Both the position numbers and the translations under genes were made by a program. DNA of 64,000 bases. It comes from Corythucha ciliata. Lineage: Eukaryota > Arthropoda > Insecta > Hemiptera > Tingidae. The stretch is from positions 9,963,253 to 10,027,252 of the forward strand of contig CM075939.1 in NCBI GenBank assembly GCA_038030265.1, read 5' to 3'. Below are positions 48,961 through 58,851 of the stretch, in pieces. Within the stretch, counting starts at the first letter, position 1; every line of letters begins with the position of its first letter. The notes under the pieces were generated by a model, which did not search any database, had not been told where the DNA came from, and was given only the letters and a program-made list of their open reading frames with translations.

Positions 48961-49480
48961 GCATCAGATCCAGGCCGGCAAGGGCTAGAAATGGTCCTAA
49001 GCGTCGTTATACGGGTCTCTTCCTGTGCGGTCCACCACCGCGGCTATGAAGGAAAATTGCCATGAACATACCATCGCACGTATCATTTAACCATCGTTTT
49101 GGGGCTATTCTTCGATACCAAAGGCGCCCTCGACACAGGCCGGGAGCTGGGAGTACTAGAGACCGTCCGCTGCCTCCAACCACCTGCGAATATCACTCCA
49201 CTCCTCAGGGAGGTACCTCTACAGGGTGCCAAGCCTATACCATGGCCACAGAAAAGGTCCAACCACAGCAAAGGTCCAATCACAGCTAAAGCCTAGCCAC
49301 AACAAAGGTCGAACCACTGTAGAGCTTCAAGCTCAGTATTTTTTAGCTCTCTCACTATCCCCCCGCCCTTTCTATTTTCTACCCTCTCTAGCCCTTTAGT
49401 AAATCCGGGCCCCCGAGCAAGGCCGGGCCCAGGGACAAAGGACCCAGTGCCATCCTCCTCCCAACAGGCCTAGGCGTGGG
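48961..49480. repeat. GC-richer dispersed segment ending in family F repeats
   Basis: Follows family D and ends with a few CAAAGGTCCAACCAC units (49252-49315), then a GGGCCC-rich flank. The arrangement resembles 15590-17470. A frame around 49100 reads LFFDTKGALDT, weakly like the reverse-transcriptase motif of non-LTR elements, but it is short and I do not rely on it. Confidence 0.4.
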
Positions 49481-51410
49481 AATGGGCCATTCAACTCCCG
49501 TAATCACGTCTTTCGCCGCATAAGACACTCGTCCCTGATCGCAGTCCAAACCGATGACTCCTCATAACGGAGCGAACTTCCGTGCCAGATGGCAAACTCC
49601 GCGCTTTTCAGGATGTCTCATGACCTCCCGACACTGTCCCTGGAAAAGATCACCTGCTGGTCTACCGGGGCTCGGCGGTAACCTCCCGGGGGTCAAGTGA
49701 ACGATTTTTACGACTTTAGATAATTTTTTTAAAGAGTTTCAATCAAATAGGTTCGCTGGACGCGATTTCCTATGAGGAAGATCTAATTCCTTCATAAAAA
49801 AAAAATCCTTCATAAAGAATTCGTTAAGAGGAACGATTTATTTTTCTCGAAAAGTATTTTACTCGGGGAAAAACACCGACTGACTAAACATAATTAAGTT
49901 TCGCGTCGTGAACAATAATAAAAAATAAAAAGAGGAAAGGTGACGCCACACCTAGGAGGATGGTAAATTGCGGAATCTGGTCGTTTCCGTTTGAATGGCG
50001 CCAAAATGAGCGTCGTTAAAAAATGAGTGCATCGCGATGCCATTGGTTTCACCTATTTTTGGACTTTATTGTCCAATTTTTACAACTCCAGAACGAGCAG
50101 GCCGGTGTCCGCCTACGTCGAGGCTCATGCCCGACCTGAGGATTGTCGAATGCATTGCCATGAAGTCAGCGCGAGAATCCGTTCAGTGGCTCGTCTGAAC
50201 GAAAATCCCGGGGCCTGTTCTTAAGACACACAAAAAAAGTGGGTTCGTATGAAATTCCGCGAAAGGGGTAATTTAGTGAACGAACATCGACAGTCTCTAA
50301 TGACCTTAATCGTGCTGTGGGTCTTTCAGAAGTCACCCGACAAGGGAGAAGTCGTCGTCAACCCCCTCCCAGAGCCACTTTCCTGTAAAAGACGTTTTAT
50401 CGGTCCATTAAGTCTTTACTCGGGTAATACGCATAATCCCGTCCGCTGTGGTGAATCAACCCAGTTAAGCATTCCTAAATGCGAGAAAGGAAGGATGGTT
50501 CACTCCCCAAGCGGAATGAAATTATCGCCTCGCCTTTTTCTTTTGTAATAATTCTCCCCCCCCCCCACACACCTACAGTCGCCAAGAAATGAGTAGTTAA
50601 TTTACTGACGTAACGTGTAATTTATCGCTTTTAACACAGGTCGTGGCGACCCATGTACAAAGTGAAGGATCTAATTCCTTCTACCAAAAGCCCTAGAGAA
50701 AGGTGCTCTCTCTCTCTCTCTTTCTCACTCCCTTTTCCTCATTAAAGCCGTCAGTCGGGGGGGTATTAGTGTTATTGCGGGGAAGAAGGGCGTGTTATAT
50801 AGGATTGCAAGGTAGGAAATGAGAGCTAGAAAAGGTAATGATCATTGTCTTTCCCGTATAGAACTCTCCACCGGGGATTTAGAGAGAACAAGAGAGAGAC
50901 AATGAGCCTTGTTCGGGTGCCCCTTCGACATCAACTAGATCGCCCTTTAGCTTTTCTTTTTTTATAGTTCTTCCATTTTTGAGGGTCGAACAAGCGCGAA
51001 CTCATTTGGGGTAGGCTTGTTTTTTCGGTTTTGTTATTTATTTTTTATTGGCTTAAACTGTTTTACGCTTCAAAATTTGGTTTTTCCGGGGTGGAATTCA
51101 TCGAGCACAAAAGCCAAATTCCCTTTTGTTTAAGTTATGGGAGAGCGTATAATCGCAGGGATAGGGGGACCAACTCGAAGGAACTTCGTCTTCTTTACAT
51201 CTTGCGTTGGCATCAACTTCTTTGAGCTCTTAATGAATATACTAATTGGAAAGTGGGGAGAACCCCTTAGATAGCACAAATCCCTTTCGAAGTTTCCTAG
51301 TTAGTGTTTTGCCCAGTTCTTCTCGCTTTCCATTTTCCACCAGAAGCTCCCTGTTTCGGCCCCCCAAAGATCTCCCTTTCAATACTTCGGCAACCTCTTG
51401 ACGTTAAATG
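49481..51410. other. Gene-free stretch
   Basis: No supported gene. A CT microsatellite is at about 50705-50730. Open frames are unremarkable. Confidence 0.5.
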
Positions 51411-52470
51411 TTGGATTTAGTGTGTTGGGGAGGGGAAGGAGCAGGGGTCGTCGTAGCACTTTGGTCTAGCTCAGGCTCAGGATGAACCCCTGGCAAACTA
51501 TTTTAATGGTGGAAACGTAGAATAGGCGGAAAGAGCATTTCAAGAAAGACTATTACCCCACCCCAGTCATCAGTCACAGGAACAATGTTTACAATTCAGG
51601 GGTAACATATAGGAAGCCGGCGAGAAATAGTTAAAATTCTTCGAGGGCGAGGAAACTTTATTAAGGAAACATAATGCTTAGATAAAACGCGCCGTGGATG
51701 ATATTTATCTTTATACTATTCGTCAGTAAAAAAAGCTTTCAACCTCGGCTGAACGTGAGATAAAGTTAAACGGAGAATTTCCGAATAACCGATTTCTTTT
51801 CAACTGGAAACGTTCCATCCGCCCCTCCTCCTATCGTCCACCAACTCACACCAGCCCGAAACACTCCATTCTCGGATTTTTTTTCTTCTTTCTATACATT
51901 CACATCTAAACGACTATCGTTGGAAATAATCCGTCTTCCTGTTTCTATTTTGTTTTGTCCCCCTAAACTCTTTTTATTCGAGCTTTCACTGACCAACTAA
52001 CTCTCCCCAGCATCACGGTCCATTTCTCTCTCACTCACACACACTCTCCCTCTCACCCTCTTTCGTGTCAACTCCATTCTAGGTTAAACCGAGTAGTATT
52101 TTATCGAGGGGTCCCTTCAACGAAAAAACTGGACGTCAGTACTGACCAGCGTTTCGCATACAAGTTTTTATCGCTTTCGAATTGAACATTTTGTGACTTT
52201 TGTAATAATGACGGCAAAAAAAAAAAAAAAAAAAGTTATGAGACAGCGGTGCGGAGGTGGATGGATCGGTGGGTGGGGTCGGGTGGGGGTGGAGGGGTGT
52301 CAATCGAGAATACGACGTCAATAATCTCGTTATTACTTATTAGCCATATATACACATACTGTGTTTCATGGTTTCACGGATGAATGAACTTGAAATGGGG
52401 TTCATCCTGAGCTAGCCCAAAGCGCTACGACGACCCCTGCTCATTCCCCTCCCCAACACACTAAATCCAA
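51411..52470. mobile_element. 1.06-kb element with about 75-bp terminal inverted repeats
   Basis: The left arm 51411-51490 and right arm 52397-52470 are reverse complements apart from a few changes (outer end TTGGATTTAGTGTGTTGGGG). The interior has no coding potential beyond short pyrimidine-rich frames. No target duplication could be identified. Confidence 0.7.
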
Positions 52471-52479
52471 GTGTTTCAG

Positions 52480-53300
52480 GATTTCTATTCAGTGACCAAT
52501 ATTGCGCTGGAAATCTGCGAAATTGCAAGCTTGCGGGGCCTATATATTCGCGAAAATGCTGGTTCTGTGTGTTTTTTTTTTCCCCTGGATTTTCTTGCGG
52601 ATTGTGATTTTGCAAGTTTTCAAGAATTTGATCAAAATTACGTGTCTCCTGGGTGAATATCCGGCGTTATTGACAGTTTCACTGCACCCACCGCCCCGAG
52701 AGAGAGCCCAAAGCTTTGTGAATAGCCGCAAAATTACATAATTCGAAGCTAAATATCAGTGAATGCGTATGTTTTGGGGGTCTTGCTCTTTGGGGGGATT
52801 GTCTAGCTCATCACTATAAACCCGCCAGTTTTAGGGTGAAATCATCATTTTTTGGGGCGTAGCCTTGGAGTGTCCTGAGAAATCTTTAGTTTAGGCGTAA
52901 ACACTTCGGCTTGGACGTAAAATCGTCAGTTTTGAATTAAAATATTCAGTTACAGAGTGAAATCTTCAGTTTTGGGTTGAAAAACCTCAGTTTCAAGTTA
53001 AAAATCGTTATTGTTTGGTTAAAAAATGTTGGATTTTTACGTCTCTCAGACGAGACGTTGATGAAAAGTCGGATACCCCGTTATAATTTAAGTGCCCAGC
53101 CCCTTTCGTACAAGTATCGATTTTCGGGAAAAACATTGTCAGTTCTTTGATAGAAAATCAGGAATGGAAGACTAAAACCGATAGTTTCCCAACAAAGATG
53201 TTAGTTTTCGATGGATTACGACCCTTTTCGTGAAAAATCAGTTCCTGCGGAAGTATTTGACGATTTATTGTGCCTATTTCTGATTAATCAACTACCAGTT
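52480..53300. repeat. Decayed copy of the 980-bp repeat end plus family C-like repeats
   Basis: 52640-52785 is the reverse complement of 54865-55015 with some changes, so it is an older inverted relative of that repeat. 52800-53060 has AAATCTTCAGTTTTGGGTTG-type short-period units. Confidence 0.65.
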
Positions 53301-54860
53301 CTATTGTTGTAGGGTCTCTAGTACATCAGACATCTTCTGCCCATACCCCAGGGGTCAAGGGGCTGGTTACGTTCCTGCTTACAACTTTCCTGAATTCGTA
53401 TTTTCTCCTTCAACTCTGGAGCAACGACCCACTAACTTCCCCATTGGCCCGAATGGAAAAAGAAAAAGGCTCATCATTTCTTAAATGTCAACCCCTCCCC
53501 CCTATCCAACGCCACTCATGGCTTTTCCGTGTGACAAGAAAGATAAATCCATGATAAAGTTACGGATTTTAACGTATATAAACGTAGACTGAGAGAAAAA
53601 GGGAACAAGTTAAAAAGTGACAGACGGGTAAGCAGTTGTTAAGTGATGATAAATAGGACGCATTCTCCTTCGAGATCCCCCGCCACACCACTACCACTCG
53701 ACCATTCTTCCTAATGGGTCGTAGGGGTTAAAGGTAAATATTTCATAAATGTTTTGGGAGGAAGAGGTTTCTGTGGTCTAGCAAGAAGCTTTCACATAAT
53801 AGCACGAATGGAGCGGGTGCGGGGAGCTCTGGAAAATATTTGGGGGAAAAAGGTAAAAAGGGGGCAAGAAAAGTCAGAGGAGCAAGGAGGATGAAGTTTT
53901 CTTTCTCTACCCACTCCCCCCCCCATCTAGCCATGTTTTCTAAAGGATTTCAACGGAGATGACCACTCTCATTTGTCCTCGTGATCTGACTTTATGCCGT
54001 CCCTCTCCCATCCCCACCCCACTCACCGCACCCGGTGACCACTCAGTTCAAAATCTTGCGGGAGTCTTCCTTTTCTCCTGAATTTGAATTATGCATGAAC
54101 GCGAAGTGGACCAAGGCTTCCCGCCCAAGCCCTTTTCGTTCTGTATTTCTGGCTATCTCCGGACCTGAATCCCCCCTTCCCCTCAAATCCACGACAACCA
54201 CCAACCCAACAAAATCCTCCTTGACCAAACTTTAAAGTCAAACGTAAGCATGGAAAACTTTTACCCGTTCTATCTGTTCGAAAACAGGGAGCCCCTTAAG
54301 GAATGATCCCTCCACCAATTTTTTTTTACACTAAAAGCTTGTTAATCTGTTGAAGCAGATCTTCTCCCCCGGCGTTTGTTTACGGAATAAACTAGATCAA
54401 TTTCCTCTAATGGCATTTAAATAACGGCGTGCTTTATAAAATGAAAAATATTGAGTTATGTCCCCCCTCCCCACTACTACGGTGCTAGGGAAGTTTATTT
54501 AAGCGTAGAAATCATTACTTTATAATGATATTGCGGTCGGTGGGGTATAGGAGGGAAATATAATCAATTATGATGGGAGGAATAACGGTAGAAATGCAAA
54601 TAGCTTAGAGCCAATATTTACCCGAGGTAGTATTGTACGAATAAGTGCACTTTCCAACAGAACTCATAAACTTCGACGGGCCTCTGCTTAAAACGCGAGG
54701 TAGTGTAACCATAAGCAAGGGGAGGGGGACCCACATTTCTTCCTAACTACACAGTGAACAGATTTTTTCGCTTGAAAAAACTGGTGATATCCTTCTTCCT
54801 TCCAAAGAAGTACAAACTATCCGAGCCCACAAAAAATGATTGCAAACTGGCAACTTTACG
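53301..54860. other. Gene-free stretch
   Basis: No supported gene or clear repeat. Confidence 0.5.
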
Positions 54861-55462
54861 GATATTTATAGCCCCCAAAACATACGCATTCACTGATATT
54901 TAGCTTCGAATTATGTAATTTTGCGGCTATTCGTAAATCTTTGGGCTCTCTCGGGGTGGTGGGTGCAGTGAAACTGTCAATAACGCCGGGCAGGAGACTC
55001 GTAATTTTGATCAAAATAGGATCAAAACTTACATAATCACAAATATTTATTACTGAATGTTGCAATTACCCGGCTAATTGTCAACCTATGGGCACAGTCG
55101 GGCCCACGTTGCCCACAGGCTGCAGAAACTAACAATTCCACATAAATAGTATAAAAGGCTTTAAAATTTGACGAACATTCAGCCAGCAAATTTCCAAATT
55201 TGCGGATATTTAGCTCCTTGCAATTTTGAGAAAGTAAATACCAGAACTATCAATTTTATGAATATTTAGGACCTAAAATTAGAATAAAAGACCAGAAACA
55301 AGTAAGTTTAGCAGATTTTCAGATCAGAATGGTGTAATTTCGATGCAATATTGGTCTTGCTTTGGGCGCTGCCGTGGACGACGGGTTCTGCGGCCACTAA
55401 AGTAAAAGTCCTAAAACACCGTCGATTCGCGAAAAAATAGACCAGAAAGTTTTTGGGGGGGG

Positions 55463-55523
55463 GCGCCGGGCTTTGAACCCGGCAGGCACCTAAACGTCCA
55501 TTGGGCTTCTACGCCATACCCAG
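55463..55523 (-). tRNA. tRNA-like module 1 in repeat copy 1 (pseudogene)
   Basis: On the minus strand, an A-box-like TGGCGTAGAAGCCC is followed about 35 bp later by B-box-like GGTTCAAAGCC in a perfect 5-bp T stem. The acceptor and anticodon stems do not pair, so this is tRNA-derived rather than a tRNA gene. Confidence 0.5.
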
Positions 55524-55659
55524 ATCAAACTGTACACTTCACACCCGTACTACGCGGGCGTTTCACTCAGTGAGCGATTCGTTGAACGCACACCGCCGGG
55601 AACGCCCACACGAAGCCGATTGTATCGTGTCACAGCTCGCCGCAGCCTTATAGTGTAAT

Positions 55660-55733
55660 CGGCAATGGCTGGATTCGAACCCAGGCCCGCTGAGTTGCGA
55701 AGCGAGCATTGTATCCATTACACCATCGAGGCG
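55660..55733 (-). tRNA. tRNA-like module 2 in repeat copy 1 (pseudogene)
   Basis: On the minus strand, an A box TGGTGTAATGGATA and a consensus B box GGTTCGAATCC are at tRNA spacing. The acceptor and anticodon stems are poor. Confidence 0.55.
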
Positions 55734-56590
55734 CGCTCGACCAGAAAGTTGTGTCGTCTCAACAAAAATAAAAGACCGAAGAAGACGTAACGAAAACTGT
55801 TCGCCCTGAGGGTTAGTTTGCGTCGATGCGAGATCCAAGTGGCCAGAAGTCCGTGTTACTTCGAATTCACTAACCACTGCGTACACCATTGCACTACTGG
55901 AGAGTATTTTTTCGTTTCACGGGTACTCTCGAGTTATTGCTTCGGACAACGCTTGAATCTTCACAAGTGACGAATTCCTGGCATACTGTAATACCAAAGG
56001 ACTAGCCCAAAAAATTCGGCGTCCAATGGTTTGGTTGAAAGAAACATCCAAACTCTCAAAAATAGGCTGAGAGTCACCTCGGATGAAAATCTTCCAATTC
56101 AATAGAATATCATGAAAATACTTTTCCAACATCGAGCCACCCCCCCCCCTTCATGTGGAGAGTCTCCAGCCTAAAAATACTTACACCGCACCCTCCGCAT
56201 TCGTTTAAATGCAATCTTTCCATCCAATTCCGTACCAACGCCTAATCAGTGGGCGAGAGAGTTCAAATAAAGGGCTGTTTCTTCAAAGGCAAACCCTCGT
56301 GGGAATTCGGAGAGATAAAAAAAAAGGCTTGGACGTAGGACTCTGGGAGGAACGTGAAACGCCATGTGAATCAAATGAGGCCGACACTCGCCACAAAAAG
56401 TCTTCGAAGCTGGCCGCGTTGCAAAACTTCAAACTTGTTCAGCGCTTAATGAGCACTTTTTGCCGTTGTAAGACTCTCAAACTAGCTCAGTTCTGAGTAA
56501 GTATTTAATAATCCAACAAAACACGTCCTGGAGGTGTTTCGATAGCCTTTTTCATCACGATGAAACCTTTCTACCCTCTCTGTTTCAAAG

Positions 56591-56752
56591 TTGTGATACA
56601 AGTTCAACGAGGCAACGACACGGTTGAAAACAAAGTCAACAAAGTCCGTGCACCGAAAGAATGCCCCTGGGAAAAGAATTGTGACACTTGTATTACACTT
56701 TCGAAAACATTCGGCTCTTCGATGATGGACATAGTTCCTCTGGCCCCTCAAC
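56591..56752 (+). CDS. Possible isolated exon of an unknown gene
   Basis: A 54-codon open segment follows a strong pyrimidine tract ending CAAAG (56571-56590) and ends CAACAG before GTTGGT. It encodes three cysteines close together (ECPWEKNCDTCITL) and is not repetitive. I do not recognise the family and find no matching neighbouring exons. It may be a real exon of a gene whose other exons lie far off, or chance. Confidence 0.25.
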
Positions 56753-57059
56753 AGGTTGGTATAGTCTGCCTCCTTGCTCAGTGGGCGCTCACCTTTTTTT
56801 AGAAAAGGCAGTATATATGACGAGGGGGGTGGAGGGGATTTTTCATCTGGGGCATTTTATCGGCGCCCGGATAGTATTAATCTTCCGAGTTTGATAACGG
56901 GGAGGTTAATACTCATAAATCACCGTTGCAAAACTCCAGTAAGAACTTAATTCTACACTTCCAGCGTTTAAACACGAGCCCCGAGTTTTGCAACGCAACC
57001 AGTAATAAACAGGGGCGGATTTAAGGTAGAATGTTTAGAGGGGCTCAGCCCTAAGCTCA

Positions 57060-57885
57060 TGAGCCCACGACGCTCCCTGTCACACATCAAGTCAAATTCC
57101 AAATTTTGTGGATTATTGCTCTCAGAACGAATTTCAAAGGTTTTCCTCGCTCAAAAAGCAAATGTCACAGAATTGACTCCCTAAAAAGCCAATTTGCACC
57201 GGTTTGACTCTTCATGAATGCAATTCCACTCATTAAACACTTTCGATGTCCAAATATCACGGATTGAACACACCGCAAAACCCAATTTCGTGATTTTGGC
57301 TACTTCAATAGCTAAACTTGCCGGTTTGGCACTTTCTGAGACCAAATTTCGCTGATTGTGTACGTCAGAAACCAATTTCGGGGGGCTGGCTCCCTTAAGA
57401 CAAACCAATTTAACGGGATTTCACACCTTTTTAAAGGAGAAATGAACGTACTGGCTCATTAAAAGAGAAATTGCACGGCTGGCTGTTTTTAAAAACAAAA
57501 TATCGCAGCGTCCAAACGCGGATCTAAGATTTAGTCAAGGAAGAGGCTTATGCAATTGTGTGCTTCGTTCTAATAAAAATGGCTTGCTTTCATTTCACTG
57601 CCTATTCCCACCTTAAAACGCCTTAAAAATTGCCAAACTGGCAATTACCGCTCTAAAAAAAAGCCCGCGCGGGCTTCACGCGGTCTAAAAGTGGCTAGAC
57701 TGACGGTTCGTTCAGCCCTGAAAATGCTTGAATAGATCATGAATCCCGCTATGAAACTGGCTAAATCTTCAGCTAAAACTAGCGATTCCCCCTCTAAAAG
57801 TGGCGAAGCTGTCGTAACGGACTTTAAAAATGGGCAAACTAACAATTCACGCTCCGCAAATCCAAAGACAATTCCTGCCCTAAAT
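57060..57885. repeat. Short-period arrays (family C-like, then family A)
   Basis: 57060-57520 has loose units of AATTTCGCTGATTG type. 57600-57885 has family A units (AAAATGGCTAAACTGACG-like). Copy 2 of the 980-bp repeat follows directly. At 57010 the motif CAGGGGCGGATTTAAGG resembles a DNA-transposon end. Confidence 0.6.
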
Positions 57886-58419
57886 ATTCGTAAATCTTTG
57901 GGCTCTCTCGGTGTGGTGGGTGCAGTGAAACTGTCAATAACGCCGGGCAGGAGACTCGTAATTTTGATCAAAATAGGATCAAAACTTACATAATCACAAA
58001 TATTTATTACTGAATGTTGCAATTGCCCGGCTAATTGTCAACCTATGGGCACAGTCGGGCCCACGTTGCCCACAGGCTGCAGAAACTTACAATTCCACAT
58101 AAATAGTATAAAAGGCTTTAAAATTTGACGAACATTCAGCCAGCAAATTTCCAAATTTGCGGATATTTAGCTCATTGCAATTTTGAGAAAGTAAATACCA
58201 GAACTATCAATTTTATGAATATTTAGGACCTAAAATTAGAATAAAAGACCAGAAACAAGTAAGTTTAGCAGATTTTCAGATCAGAATGGTGTAATTTCGA
58301 TGCAATATTGGCCTTGCTTTGGGCGCTGCCGTGGACGACGGGTTCTGCGGTCACTAAAATAAAAGTCCTAAAACACCGTCGATTCGCGAAAAAATAGACC
58401 AGAAAGTTTTGGGGGGGGG

Positions 58420-58480
58420 GCGCCGGGCTTTGAACCCGGCAGGCACCTAAACGTCCATTGGGCTTCTACGCCATACCCAG
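58420..58480 (-). tRNA. tRNA-like module 1 in repeat copy 2 (pseudogene)
   Basis: Same sequence and boxes as in copy 1 (B box at 58426-58436 and A box at 58459-58472, both on the minus strand). Confidence 0.5.
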
Positions 58481-58617
58481 ATCAAACTGTACACTTCACA
58501 CCCGTACTACGCGGGCGTTTCACTCGGTGAGCGATTTGTTGAACGCACACCGCCGGGAACGCCCACACGAAGCCGAATTGTGTCGTGTCACAGCTCGCCG
58601 CAGCCTTATAGTGTAAT

Positions 58618-58692
58618 CGGCAATGGCTGGATTCGAACCCAGGCCCGCTGAGTTGCGAAGCGAGCATTGTATCCATTACACCATCGAGGCGC
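58618..58692 (-). tRNA. tRNA-like module 2 in repeat copy 2 (pseudogene)
   Basis: Same as in copy 1. The B box GGTTCGAATCC (58629-58639) and A box are intact, the stems poor. Confidence 0.55.
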
Positions 58693-58851
58693 GCTCGACC
58701 AGAAAGTTGTGTCGTCTCAACAAAAATAAAAGACCGAAGAAGACGTAACGAAAACTGTTCGCCCTGTGGGTTAGTTTGCGTCGATGCGAGATCCAAGTGG
58801 CCAGAAGTCCGTGTTACTTCGAATTCACTAACCACTGCGTACACCATTGCA

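Larger units (their letters stand above)
54929..55909 (-). repeat. 980-bp dispersed repeat, copy 1
   Basis: Nearly identical to 57886-58867, differing at a small number of positions, in the same orientation 2.96 kb apart. It contains two tRNA-like modules on the minus strand. Copy 1 continues past the shared lower end (54865-54928) into sequence also found inverted at 52700-52785. Confidence 0.9.

Noticed and set aside
49083..49289. Possible non-LTR retrotransposon RT motif LFFDTKGALDT
   Set aside because: Only a dozen residues fit, the frame soon enters the family F repeat, and no other RT motif is seen.
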